Of a DNA stretch of 64,000 nt, positions 12,563 to 25,257 are shown one piece after another. The translations under genes and the position numbers were made by a program. The notes beneath the pieces are model-generated. The model did no database searches and had not been told where the DNA came from. It saw only the letters and a program-made list of their open reading frames with translations. Origin of the DNA: Nymphaea colorata (Eukaryota > Streptophyta > Magnoliopsida > Nymphaeales > Nymphaeaceae); contig NC_045148.1 in NCBI RefSeq assembly GCF_008831285.2, positions 9,429,001 through 9,493,000 on the forward strand. The letters are read 5' to 3'. How positions within the stretch are numbered: the stretch's first letter is position 1; every line of letters begins with the position of its first letter.

Positions 12563-15500
12563 AAAGGATCCTTTGGTAATGGAAATAGTAACAAATCGTT
12601 ATATGAATTTGTCCCAATCTTCAACAACTTATTGTTGTTCATGTCGCCAAACAATGTGCATGAATGTAACCATATACATATATTTGTGTTCGATTTTGTG
12701 GGCATCAACCTCCTTACAAGCAGATATAGGTATAAGCCTTGGAGGTGAGGCCATCAGCTTCAAGGTTTTACGTCACTGGGCAAGCAACAAATTTTCTGTA
12801 CTCGAGTGTGGTTAACTTTTGTGAGAAACAAAGAGAGAGAGTATGGTGAGATTTGATTTGTGATGTACTGGCTAATTTCTTCATAATTTGTTCTAGCTGT
12901 TTCGATCAGCAGACACGTTTCCTGGATATAGGCGGCCTACCCATCGGCAGTTTTTCGTCCCAAAGATAAAGCAACCCTTTCATCGTAATGCATGATATTA
13001 CTATTGTTTAATGTGCAACTATTAGTTGCTTGCTCTCTTGTTTTCAGCAAAAAGTCTAGGAAGGACAATCTAAGCGATATGATGGCACTTAAAGCTTAAC
13101 CACGCTTAAAAAGCTTCAGCACCAATCCCCTCTTCCAACACACAGAGCACGATTGATTGACAAAAAGCTTGTCAGATGGCCATCTGCTTTTGAGATTCCC
13201 TGATCGTCTTTCTTTCATGGTGAAAATAAGAAGCCTCCAAATACACCACGGCACTCACGTATGTGTGTGCATGCATGCATGCGCTTACATATCTTGTGTG
13301 GTTTTGTGGGTGCTTGTCTGCATGTGTAAAAGAAGCAAGAGAAGTTGTGCCACTATAAACAAGGACAAGAAAAGGAGTTGGATTTCCAAGAGAAAATGGG
13401 ACCTTTATGCTGCTAGACTCTAAAGTTAAACGACACCAGGCCACTAAGTTGGTCTCCCTAACCACTAAAGTTACTGCTGCCAGCTTGATATTCAAGCAGA
13501 AGATGCAGAAAAAATCCCGAACAAACAAGAACCCAAGGTGCAGAACATAACGCACTTGTTTGTCATGTTATGATTGACAACCATGTTGGCATTTTCTTTG
13601 CAACATAGTCACATTTGTGCAATAATCTTGAGGCTAAGCTGAAATATAATTCATCTATTCAGAATTATAAACTCTACCAGTTTATAACTAGCGGTATGCG
13701 TCGAGTCTTAAGCTCTTGACCTCCTTCAACCTGGAAGTTTTAAGTCCAACACCTTTAATGTTTAGAACTTGACTTAGTACTGAAATCAGTATTTATCTTT
13801 GTTTCTGTTCATTGACTGTAACAATGCTGACCTGAGGAATATTCAAGGAAAGGAAAAAGCAGGAGTTCCATCGCAGGAAGTGGGAAGCTGTTGCCGCAAT
13901 TATTAGTGATGGAATGAACAGGGGAGCAACATGATTGAGCCCACCTGTTTCTAAAGTAGGGTGTCAAGTGGAAACCTATGAAATACTTAGTGGATTAGTG
14001 GAAGAGTCCTAAAAATTGGTGGCTAGCCACCAGGAAGATGCTAATGATGATCTAAAATATAGTCGATCTTCTTAGAACTAGACTTTGGAGGACACCATTG
14101 TCTGTAAATGGCTGATCATGCATTCAAATCTTACTGTGACATTTAGCAGCAGCGCGGTGAAACTTCTTGAAGTCTATGGCTGGTTGAGTGGTTCGGATCC
14201 AATGTTGGCTGAAAGTGAGAAATCTTTGGTACATGAACTTTTTAGCATTTGATTCTCTTATTTGTTCGTAGTGAACTGCGAATTTGATTTTTTCTTCTTT
14301 GCTTATTTTCTTCATCATTCCCAAGGTCAGACTTATCTTTAGATGCAGCTGAAGCTTAGAAAGAAAGCCTCTTTGCGAAGATAACTTTTGAATTTCAATA
14401 GGTTAGAATATTGCTGCCGTGCCTCCCACCTCGGTAGTGATTTCATTAATATAGAGGACAAGGAAAATTTTCCTTTGAATCGAATTTTTAATTAAGAATA
14501 TTGAAGTACGTATGCCTTCCGTAATCTAGAAGTAGAGCAAGTCTATGTGGGGAAGGGACTAACCGCCCATGGAAGAAAGGGCGTGGCATCTTGAACAACT
14601 GTACTCTTTAACTACAAAAATTATTGGCATGTTCGCTCAGAATCAAAGTTTTTTTTTATTTGGGCAAGCTGGCCGGTCATATTAGACTTCATCAACTATT
14701 ATACTTTTATTGTCTTTTTCAGCATAAAACTATGAGTTTTTTAGTCAAAGCATTACATATGTAAAAGATCCATTTTTTATGCCCACAAGAAAAACTAGCT
14801 TCTTCCCTACATTGTTCAACACCCATGTTCTAATCTTGCACATTTCGTCTTGTTTAAAAACTCTAGTCCACCAGAAGAGAGAAAATAAGAGTCAAATAGT
14901 CCTCAAAAATTCAATATTTATTCCAGTAACATGCAAACGTAATTACCCCAAAACTTTTCTTTGTTGTTTTACAGTGAATCAGGTTTTAGGGTGACATAAT
15001 ATTATGCCTGGATAACCTCATTTATATCCACTTAGTTGAAGAATACAAGACTCCAAATTCCTAAGAAAGCAATTCTATTAGGATGCCAATGAACTCCAGA
15101 TCAACTTAATCAGAATATGGATCGCCTATGTAGGACACTAGAACTGTGAAACTGTGTATATCTATGGGGTTGTTTCATGTGTTTTATGAATCTATTTCAA
15201 AAATTGATGCAAATTTATGAATCACTAGAACTAAGTGTCCATGTATCTACCCCAGGGCAGATTCACATAAACGCTCACAAAGTGTTCCATTTACCAACAG
15301 TCCCTATAAACGCAGATGGAACTGGATAATTCAGACCATTGGGCTAACGAGGCCATAAGCTACAATTAGAACCACTAAGTCATCAAACAAATAATAACCA
15401 GGTAAACCAAGGGGAACGATTCCAAGTGTCTGAACACATGGATAACAAGTTTATAATGATTAACAGTTCTTAAACTATGAAACGGGAACGATTACTCACT

Positions 15501-15630
15501 GAAAGAGTTGCCTGCAAAGTAACACCATAAGGTGGGAATTCTGTATAGCAGCTAGCAGCCCCACGTGCAAAATCAAGTTCTTATCTGATTTTAAAGTAAA
15601 TTAGTTTGAAACCTAGTCACAAAAAATGTT
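12563..15630. other. Gene-free spacer
   Basis: No supported gene. A frame at 13172-13555 (-) of 127 codons has no family resemblance and overlaps a frame on the opposite strand. A short block near 13730 (TTCAACCTGGAAGTTTTAAG) resembles the one near 10750 and looks like an old SINE internal promoter region. The rest is AT-rich and unstructured to my reading. Confidence 0.45.
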
Positions 15631-15850
15631 TGTGTTTTAGAAGGCAAGGTTTTTCTCGGGGTGAACATGAAAAAAAAAATACGAAAAAATATGTAAATCT
15701 ATAAAAAATTTAAAAAATTCTAAACAAGAGAAAAAAATAAGAACCTAATAACATAAACATCAAAACATAAGTAGATAATCAACAAATAAAAACTATAAAA
15801 TGAAAATGACATTAGAAAAACATGAACAAAATAAAACAAAAAAAACATGT
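15631..15850 (+). repeat. AT-rich dispersed repeat, copy A
   Basis: It shares the phrase GGCAAGGTTTTTCTCGGG, followed by a long A-rich body, with 41769-42010. The same word order continues (ACCTAATAACATAAACAT against AACTAATAACGCAAACAT, then ATAAGTAGAT), so the two are diverged copies in the same orientation. No ORF; class unknown. Confidence 0.6.
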
Positions 15851-16789
15851 TACATCGGCATGCCTTTATACATTTTCCTCGCATTCCTTGAGCTTCATCT
15901 GGCATTTATACTTGTTTTTTATCTTTTGATAGAATGGCCGTCACAGTAAATCGAAAGCGAGAAGTAGCAAGATCCACATCAGCAATTCTGACAGGAAAAA
16001 GTGGCAAGAGAAGATGTAAAATAAAGAGATTTCTGTATCTGATTGAAGATCATTGCCACTGAAACATTACAGATGCAATTCCAATCAAATTACTGTATCG
16101 TATTCGAGGACTACAAGGCCAAGAATATGTCAAAAGGAGGAAGAAAAAAAAACTGTGATCTGGAATTGCCAGGAAGTAGTCAAAAGTTTAAGGAATATGT
16201 AACATCAGAAAAAGCTGATCATCAATTATAGATACACTGAGGAGTCTCTTAGTTCTTCATCAGGAACATCTGCAATCAGACGTATGGATTTATGAACAGA
16301 AGGGAGGTCAATCTTCAAATTCCAGGTTAGACGCAGCCATGCAGGACTTGGTCCTTTAGCCTCTGACTGATAGAAACACCTGCAATCAGGCATATGAAGT
16401 TACCACAGCGGCACAAATCAATCTTGTGAACAAAGTGGACCGACAGCTACATTATCAACCACATAAACCAAAAAGAGAATAATCAGTCATATGGGTGCAT
16501 AGGTGCAGGTGTGGCAAGATCATGTATGTGTCTCTATGTGTGCGTGTGTGTAAGTAAAAGAAGGTTATACATTCATGCACAGAAAACTACAACATAATTG
16601 AGTAAAAAAATATGGTACATTCATATCTATGTGGCTGTGGCAAGCCAGATGCTCTGACCATGTGAGAGAAACCTAATGAATGATAACTTGATTCCTTAAT
16701 AAGAAGAGACGATGATAATGCTATATCAGTTCAATCATCCAAGCTTAAAACAGATGAGAAAATGTACATGAGAACAGCACACCTGAATG
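15851..16789. other. 3' flank of the DNA methyltransferase gene
   Basis: No coding sequence seen. It lies directly downstream of the minus-strand DRM stop codon at 16790-16792. The first bases after the stop include CATTCAG followed by GTGTGC, so a spliced 3' untranslated region is possible but not shown. Confidence 0.35.
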
Positions 16790-19700
16790 TTATCTGTTCT
16801 TGGACATGGTGCACCGCACAAAGTCCAGAATACGAAAGTAGTCATAAAAGAGCGAAGAATGCTTTCCTTCAAGTCCATCCCTACTGACCCTGTTACTACC
16901 AGTAAGGTTGTTGCATGGACTTCCTCCTATCACCAGATCAAACCCCCCAAATGCACCCATCATGCTTTCAAGTTTGCCGCTTGTTAGCTGCTCTATATTT
17001 GCAATTTCAATCAGCCTACCTTTCTGACCAGTTTCACACCACCAATTTTTTAAGACGTTTCTACTCACTTCAGATATTTCAATGGACACAACATTTTTTA
17101 ATGGAATTCCAAGCCTATGCAGAGCAACTTCAGCACCTCCAATGCCTGAGAAGAGAGAGAGAACATTGAGTCCATATGGAAACATCCTCTTCAACACAGA
17201 AAGATGGTAAGCAACTGTGTCCACTTGAAATGAGTTTCCAAGTGCCCTCAACCTTTCAGTCCTGCTAACACCACCACCTCGAGTGTGATGCTTGGGAAAA
17301 CCCAACAGTGGCTCGATTTCATCAGGCTCAAGAGGAGCTAATTTGTGCAGGCCAACCCACACAAGGTTCCACTTTCTGCATTGCTCCAGTACAATTTGCT
17401 GGTCAGCATAAGATGGTGTCCCCTCCGAGTCAGAAACAATTTTCCGTAGCCTGTCAGTGAGCCTTGCACTTGCACAGCATGTATTTATACAGTTTAGCTT
17501 CTTTCTGGGGTCCCATGAAGGCCACCATTTCCTAGTATAAGGTAGTGCTTCTTGTATTGTGAGTGGCGGAATTGGTTGAAGTTGAAACCTGTTATCTATT
17601 GGAAGATTATGGATATATCCTCTTTTCCTAGCAGCTGCTGAGAAATACTTAGAGTCCACAAATTCTGGTTCTATGTCATACAAAAAACGGGATATTGTTT
17701 CCCATACTCCTTTTGGCGTCAAAGCGACATTTTCATAATAAAAAAATGGAGGTCCTATGACAGTATCAGGAAGCTTTCTGAACCTTCTGACATTTGGCTC
17801 ATTAGGAAGGCCAAACCCAGTCATAGGATTAGAAGTCTTCCAGAGATGTGATCTTACTGCATTGTCATCTAGGTCATAACCTCTTTGCCTCTTTAAGACA
17901 GAGTTTCTTTCATCTGCATTATACCTTTTCTTTCTGCCACAAGAAGAGGACTCACCAATCCTTTTCATTCTTCCATCATATCCTGGGATGTCACTTTCCA
18001 TTGTGTCCCGGTAACACTGAAAAAGTAACTTGATCTGAGATGATTCTCACAATGTTCACAAGGAATAGTTAAAACATAAAGTGGCTGACCAGTATAGAAA
18101 GCTATACCTCATCCTCCTCTGAAGAATAGTAAGCACAATGTGGTGAATTTTTGGAGTTTCTTTTATCTGCACTGTTCTTTCTCTTTGTGCCACAAGAAGA
18201 GGACTCACCAATCCATTTTGTTCTTCCATCATATCCTGGGATGTTGCTATCCAGTAACTCCCAGTCACACTGAAAGAGCAACTTGATCTAAGACAATTCT
18301 CACAATATTCACAAGCAATGGTTAAAACATAAAGTGGTTCACCAGAAAATAGTTATACCTCATCCTCTTCTGAAGAATAGTGAACAAAATGTGGTGAACA
18401 GTCAGAACGAGAACCATGTGTTTCTTGGTGTGTTTGAGATGCATAAATTGAATCAGCCAGTTCACAAATTGAAGCGTTTTCACCTGGATGATAAATCAAA
18501 TTCAATAATGAACTAAACAGGGAAACATATTTCAACCAAAGAAATAAACGAAAACAGGAAAAATAGTGACAGCTTAAAGGAATCACTTCAGAAAGTATGA
18601 GATGAACTAATGCAATAGTCATTTTACGTTTAAATATTTACTGATTTCCTGAACTAATGCAATAGTCATTTTACTTTTAATTATTTACTGATTTCAAGGA
18701 AGCAGCAGAATATGTCCTATGTTGATGATGCGACCCTCAAAAGCATAGTAAACGTTACTTTAGAGAGATGCATTATCCCAATTCCCAACAACAGCATATA
18801 ACACAAGCAATATGTATCTAAATCCACTTTCACAGTATTAACGTATAATTTTTCTAGAAAACTTACCATGCCCTTGACAAAGAAAATACACACTACATAG
18901 CCTACTTAGGCTACATGGTAAAAATCACATCTAACAGAGCACCTGGAAGCTACATAACACAAGTTAAGATATTGATTTATTGACTTTTATATGGGGCAAA
19001 AATGGATGCAGAAAGCACTAGATGTAAATTAATCAGAGATATGCTTCTACAGCTTAGATGAAATGGGTTCAAGCATGAAAGATGCAGTCTGGTATCTCTT
19101 CATTATCAAATTAAAATTGATCTTCCAAATACTACAACAGGCCACAGAAACCTTGAATCTAGAAACCTGAAGCCGAACTCTGATTTTACAGTCCATGGAG
19201 ACAGAAAAACGTCTATAATTTGACAAAAAACAATGAAATCACAAGGTAAACAGAAGTAACATTAAACAAAAATATCTTGAGCGCAACCTAACAGTACCTC
19301 TCAGAGAGCATCTTTGATAGAGTAGCAGCTCAACATAATTTCACTCATACAGTATTGATACCTATAGAAACATAAGATATTTAAGCTACACAAAGAAGCT
19401 CTGGTGATCATAGCAGCCAAAATGATTGGGAATCTGGCAGTATCAATCAGACCAAAAAGAAAACATGTCCCCAACTACACATTGTTTTCTACAGATAAAA
19501 AGAAGGGAAGACACTTACTATCAGTTGTGACATCATAGTGCAGCCAAATAAGAAAACAAAAAAGAAACACCAATTTGTACGCACCACATCTTCCAATTGC
19601 AAGGGAAATTTCATCTATGGGGAAGCCCATATCCACCAATAACGATTTTTTATTGTCAGTCACGGATATATTATCCACAGGCTCCTGATACAAAAAAATT

Positions 19701-22700
19701 TTAAAAATCAAACAAAATCTCCAACTCAAGATACTATGTCTTACAATGCAGAACAATTGAAGTTCTCAAAGACAATCTGGAATTTCTACTTTTCAAACTT
19801 TTAAGGCATTAACCAAAAATTTACTTGGTCAAAGCATGTTTTATTTTAGAACTATCTATATTAGGAAGGTCATGAAAGAAATCTCTACATGCACAGGAGA
19901 TAGTACAAAATCCAAAAACATGCAAACATTACCTGAAACTTTGATTACCGTTCCCCTTTGTGTACGTGTGTATCTGTGTGAGTCCGGGGGGGGAGGGGGG
20001 GGAGGGGGGAGAGAGAGAGAAAGAGAGATAAATCTACCTCCGAACACATTCCACTAGTAGTTCCCACATATTCCTTGGCGATCTCATCCTCCTACACAGA
20101 AAAAATGAACAGTTTGATTCATATAGCCAAACACATAAACTCTAAGATAGAGCACTATATCACAGAATGACGTGAAGTTGTGAACATTCAAGAAACTTGT
20201 TTCTTGAAAAACGCTCATCACATTTACGGGTCTTGCTTTCAGATGCTTGTTTCATTCACCAAATGTGGTTAGCAAAAACCTGCATGTACATATCAATACA
20301 AACATAGAGACCCATATACACATACATGCACATATGTCCAATCTTAGTACTTTTGCTTGGCTTGTTTCTTGCTGGTGAAAACAGACATATATTGGGTGAC
20401 AGACTGACAGGTGTCCTTACATTTCTAAGATATGAAATACTGCAAGAATAAAAGTGGGAAATACACACACATTGTTTTGTAATCTGTAAACTTTTTACCA
20501 GTTTGTAGGGAGGCCTTTGAAGCACTGTATCAATAGAAGCATATTAGAGCAGAAACAATCTGTTCCAAATTTCTATAGCTAATGAATTCACTTGCTGGTG
20601 GCCTCAAATGCGTAAAGAATTCACACTTAAGATGTAAATTGTATAAATGTTTAGGGCTCAGAAAAATTCCCTTGCCCTTCACCTTTTTGTTAATGCAAGT
20701 GTTTCGAAACTTCTCTCATCACAAAAAGGGCATGCAAAACTCGTGCAACCACACTATATTCTCAAGAATAAAAGATGCATAGTTGCATAATGAAATATTG
20801 AAAACAATAATTTAAAAAATAAAAGAAACACAAAATACAAAAATATCAGCAAACCAAAAGATAAAATGGAAAAGATCCAACTTCTAGGGATGATTGTCAA
20901 CAGCAGAAAGAAAAGACAACTTTGCTTTTGAGATTTGACTCTTCAACTGGTGTTTATAATAAAATGGAGATATCCAATCAACTGAAATTTATGGCATATA
21001 TTGACAGTGATCTCAAAGATTAAGCCTATGCAGGGAAATGCTCGTAGTAGCTAAGCATTTTGAAAAGGAAAACGTAAAAGGAACCTGAACAATTTAGTAA
21101 AACTCACAGAGAAACTCGTTCTGTACAGAAGTGTACCTATCATTCTTCTAACCCAAAAATTGGGGTAAAGCCCATCTTTTTGGGAATATTGAGAACTTGA
21201 AACGTTTCCTGTTAGAGTTATCTAAGATGTGCATTTCTGAAAGGACTTTGTGATGTTACCATTCACTATTTTGCAAATAGAAGAGATGATCTAGAAGCAT
21301 TTTTCCTAATGTAACCATAAATTCGATAAGTTTTGTCAGGACAAGGTTTTCTGTTCCCTTGTTCATTACAAAGAGAAGTCGTGGAAAAAAATGAGAAAAG
21401 TGGGCATCAGGATGTAGGATCAGTCACATTTCAATAGCATAAGACAATCAAAAGTAACATAAAGATAATGAAGATAGCTTTTGCTTCAGAAGTGAATATG
21501 CACTTGAATATTCAAATGCTCGTCCACTTACTACGTGTTCGGCTATATTTCTCATAGTTATGAATCATGATAACATAACCAATAGTCTACTAAAAGATCT
21601 AGAATCCCAACTCCTGGCATGCTTATCTTTAGTCCTTCATGATTTTATTATCAAGGAAAATGAAACCATCAGTGAGAAGAAATAATGAGGAAGAAACAAA
21701 GCAGAGACAAATAAGAAGGCTTCGGCTCCTCTGAAATGGGAAATTGCAGTGTCCCAATTCCACAGTCCTATCATCTTCATAAACATGAGTAGATATGTCT
21801 TTATGGAATAAGCTTGGCAGATCATAATTCATGAACATGAGCACATTGCTGTTCCTACTTAACAGCAGCAAATTATATAAGCTTCAGGAATACTAGATCA
21901 CAAAAGGCACAAATTCATTGCAGGGATAGTGTTACACATTCTCGATCAATAAGAATAGCTACAATGAATTGTGTGATTTTAATTACAGATACTGTCCGAC
22001 TTGAGCTTTTTCACATAGGGTGCTTCCATTGCACAGGAACCAGGTCTTTGTTGTTGGCAGTCACCAAAGCCATGAAAAGAGGAAACTTATTTTTGCTTCA
22101 AATTTTTCATAAATGATATGCTTGATCTAGTCTGAGTTGGACAAACAAGTGATTAACTGAACCTCATTCAGTGATTGAATAATGTGCTATAAATTCATCA
22201 CTGCCCAAAAAAATTTTTCCACAACACAAGGGATCAGAGAAAACCTTCCAAGGAAGTAATTGTAATATAAGCCACACCAGTTACCTTGTCCAGAGCATTT
22301 TCATCAACATCACTTTGTTCATCTTCGGGCTCGTCCTCTTCGTTCTCTGAACTCCATGGATCATGAGGTGAATAAACATGAATAGAAGAATCATCAAGAA
22401 CCTACAAGCATGATATACATTAGAGATTTTTCTTCCATAAGCTAGAGAGAGGTCTAAAAGTTATGGCACAAACTTGGGTTTCTTTTGGACCACCTAAAAC
22501 TGCATGCTTTTTGCTAACTACGGCAACATAAATAAATGTGGAGACAAGTTTCGGATAGATGCAACCACAAATCTGCTTTGTTTCTGAGGCGTTCTCCACT
22601 ACTACAATCATACAATGTATGTTGTATCCCAGCTCTGTCAGCAGTGAAGACAATTCAAACTCAAAATATTCGGATAACGACGCAATAGTGTCATAGGTTA

Positions 22701-23639
22701 CTTAACGTTTTCATCGAAGTTCAGTTAACAATTTCTTGCAAGTCTTATTAATCATTTCCAATGTACACCAGAAGGTTAAGAGTAGGCACAAATGTTATTA
22801 CCTTCAACTGTCCGCCCCTCGAATTCTATCCACCGTTTCCACTTACTGCCATTGCTTTAGTTAAAGAAGATTTTGTCTATCTTACTCTCGATGTGTTAAT
22901 ATTTATCACCATTATTTCAGTAACAAGGAGAAAAGTTCGCTGGCAGATGCATTTTTCCTTTGAAATCCAACGATTTGCATGTGCACTCTAGCGGGAAAAA
23001 AAAGGGTAGTACCAGAAGCATGAACTTACGGAATACGTAAGCAATGTCTCAAGCACTGCATCAGCGTTCCCGTTTCCTGCACAAACAGAAAAGACACCCT
23101 CAATTTCATCATTTCAGTGCTAGAGACCCTAATTCCTGCTGTCAAAGTAAATCTTGGCAAATCCTAACCGTTCTGCTTGATGGCCCTTTCCACCATATTT
23201 TCCTGAAACCCCATATCCAGGAAATGGCGTTTCAGCGATGACGACGACGTAGAACTAGGAGCAACCACTTCCTCCCCCACATTCTCTTCACTGACCGGAC
23301 CCTAACGGAGACAGCAACACAATTTGACGACCACCCAACAATATTCAAGCCCAGAAACAAAAACATAAGCAAAATCATCACAATGCAGTATGCCCATGAG
23401 CTCGAACCAACCTTGCGAGGGTCCCCACGGGCTTCAGGGCGACGAAACTCCGAACTCACACAAGAAAACGAGGAAGCTTGTGCTTGAATCTCTTCTACAT
23501 CATCCGAGTCGGATGAAGTACTTTCCTCATAGTCCACAACTCCCTGCAAGAACCCAAAAAAGAAGTTCATTATCGATCATAAAACCACGAAGAGAAGAAA
23601 GCATGCACCGCCAGAACTGCAATCAGGGTGGCTCACCAT
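16790..23639 (-). CDS. DRM2: DRM-type de novo DNA (cytosine-5) methyltransferase, DRM1/2-like
   Basis: Nuclear enzyme that methylates cytosines in all contexts in RNA-directed DNA methylation. Coding exons: 23637-23639, 23412-23543, 23169-23301, 23030-23076, 22285-22401, 20038-20091, 19585-19684, 18359-18483, 18108-18269 and 16790-18016. They sum to 2100 nt, or 699 aa plus stop. UBA domain 1 is about residues 68-104 (LKRHFLDMGFQENMVERAIK) and UBA domain 2 about 173-212 (DMGFPIDEISLAIGRCGENA). The methyltransferase domain lies in the single last exon with the rearranged motif order typical of DRM. ENV is at 386-388, LGNSFQVDTVAYHL begins near 550, then comes motif I SLFSGIGGAEVALHRLGI near 578, and then SPCN with the catalytic Cys659. 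All catalytic motifs are intact, which argues against the degenerate DRM3 type. Arabidopsis DRM2 is shorter (626 aa); part of the excess is the duplicated 54-residue exon in the linker. The start exon carries only ATG and is the least certain part. Confidence 0.92.
17900..18403 (-). repeat. Tandem duplication, 2 x about 252 bp, inside the DRM gene
   Basis: Units 17900-18151 and 18152-18403 align along their whole length at an offset of 251-253 bp with scattered substitutions. Each unit covers the end of one exon, a complete intron and the start of the next exon. The duplication therefore created the exon at 18108-18269. Its first part resembles the start of the final exon (IPGYDGR then IGESSSCG in both), and its last part resembles the end of the preceding exon (YYSSEEDE against HYSSEEDE). 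The reading frame is kept. Confidence 0.9.
18603..18696. repeat. 47 bp tandem repeat (2 copies) in a DRM intron
   Basis: Two near-identical copies, each beginning TGAACTAATGCAATAGTCAT and ending TTTACTGATTTC, start at 18603 and 18650. They sit in the intron between the exons at 18359-18483 and 19585-19684. Confidence 0.9.
19984..20011 (+). repeat. G-run block with quadruplex potential
   Basis: Three long G-runs separated by single A residues, followed directly by a GA tract. It lies in the DRM intron about 27 bp downstream (transcript sense) of the donor at 20037, so the transcript carries C-runs and CU repeats there while the template strand is G-rich. Confidence 0.85.
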
Positions 23640-23811
23640 CTTCTCAAGGAACAAAGCTCCAGGTAGAATGGACCAACCGAGACACCGATTCGCTTCTAGC
23701 TGACCCAAAGACGACAACCCTCAGTAACTCTAAAGCAGAAAGGCAAGAGAAACCCACCTTGCACGTAAGAAAAGAAACAGAGAAACCTCATAAGACCAAA
23801 AATACCTTCTC

Positions 23812-23907
23812 TTACAGAGAATCATTGATCATGAATCCCACCGAAAAGAGGAGGGCAGAAGGCCCCCCACTCTTGGCGAGAGATGCTACACTGAATCACA
23901 AAGCCAT
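23812..23907 (-). promoter_or_regulatory. Short upstream ORFs in the probable DRM leader
   Basis: Minus-strand ATG-GCT-TTG-TGA lies at 23896-23907 and a six-codon frame ending TAA at 23812-23832. Both are upstream of the proposed start at 23639. If these bases are in the mature leader they would be uORFs; the second overlaps a possible donor (CT then GTAAGA), so it may be spliced through. Confidence 0.3.
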
Positions 23908-25088
23908 CCGATTGTTGAAGGCGATCGCCAGCAGGGTCCCCAACATCGATTCCTGGAAGAGATATGACACCAGCGCACTCTGCGCCTGAGAAACGCTTTG
24001 GGGTTCGTCGTTCGTACAGCCAGAGTACCAAGAGGGGAAAGGAAAATGCCCAAAGAAGCCCTCTCTATGAGTGCTAGATAGATCGCATACGTTTCAGTAT
24101 CGGTTGGATTCAAATTCATCTGGTCGAAAGAAATCCAAGTTCGATTACCCACTAAATTCTAAGTCCATGTGTAACTTATAATTTCACACGAAGCGGGCGT
24201 TTGTGAACCCAAGATAACAAACAATGGATTTAAGGTCCACGGATTTGCAATCTGCTCTTGTGAAATCTAAGTCACGGGGAAACCGAACTACCCATATCCA
24301 TTTTGCTTTAATCTTAATGTTTCCTTATTTTGTTATTTTCCTTTCACTTAGATTCCATACTTTCTTCTTATTTTTTTAAGTTTGAAAAATTTTATGAATT
24401 ATTATATAAATATACATGCTTACGTATACACTTTATCATAGACTTTGTATCCAATTTTTTTTATCCAAATTCATACCTGTGGCCAAGTAACTTCGTATTA
24501 AATATGTGGATTCAAGATCAGATTCCTAGAAAGGGCCCAAAATCCACACGAAAAATGATGGCGGCACGAAAAATGATGGAGGGGACACCTTACTTTGGGG
24601 TCCGCTTCAGTTCAGCCTCGGAAGTCATTCGTCGTCCATTCTCAGACATCAACCAGTCCCGTGTTTGCGTTTGCTTCTAGTTAGCTTCTTTTCATTCATT
24701 CTTAACAATAAAATTTCCGTTTTAAGAGTGATTTTTATAAAAAAAAAATAGATTTTCCGTTAATTTTTGGAGAAAATAATTAATTTAATTTTAGCTTTCA
24801 CTTTTCGTCTTTTGGTATTTTTTTTTTTTTTAGTGTGAAGGGCAGTTCCGTAATTTTGGGCCTTAACACGCGGCTCCCTGTTGCAGTCATGAGATGGGTA
24901 TGAGGGGGACATTTGCTTTCTGCATTCTGCCGCGTATAAATGCAGGTTTACATTCACAATATATTTAAAGTTTATAATATAAAAAAAAAATTAGGGTTAT
25001 CCGGACGACACCTTTAAAATCAAGTTTTATCAAAATTTTTAGTTTGGTGAAAATGAGTTTTTAATGAACTTTTAGAAAATAGTTTTTG

Positions 25089-25257
25089 TGTTTGGGATGA
25101 CGCTGATTCGCCCTCTTTGTTGAAAATCAGGTTTAATGAAATTGAGTTCTTGCAAAACTCAATTTTCATACCATTATAGTACATTCTAAACACGGTTTTA
25201 GAGACAAAAATCTGATTTTTATCTCAGAAAACTGGATTTAATAGGTCATCCAAACAC
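25089..25257. mobile_element. MITE-like inverted-repeat element
   Basis: The left end GTGTTTGGGATGAC and the reverse complement of the right end, GTGTTTGGATGAC, differ by one base. The interior also carries the self-complementary phrases AAATTGAGTT and AACTCAATTT. No ORF and no resolved target duplication; the true ends may lie slightly further out. Confidence 0.5.

Noticed and set aside
13172-13555. 127-codon minus-strand frame
   Set aside because: No family match, low sequence complexity in parts, and an equally long frame on the other strand.
23390-23989. A 199-codon plus-strand frame, one of the longest in the window
   Set aside because: It runs antisense across a supported DRM exon (23412-23543) and the DRM leader, has no domain, and has low-complexity Lys/Arg/Ser composition expected of a shadow frame.
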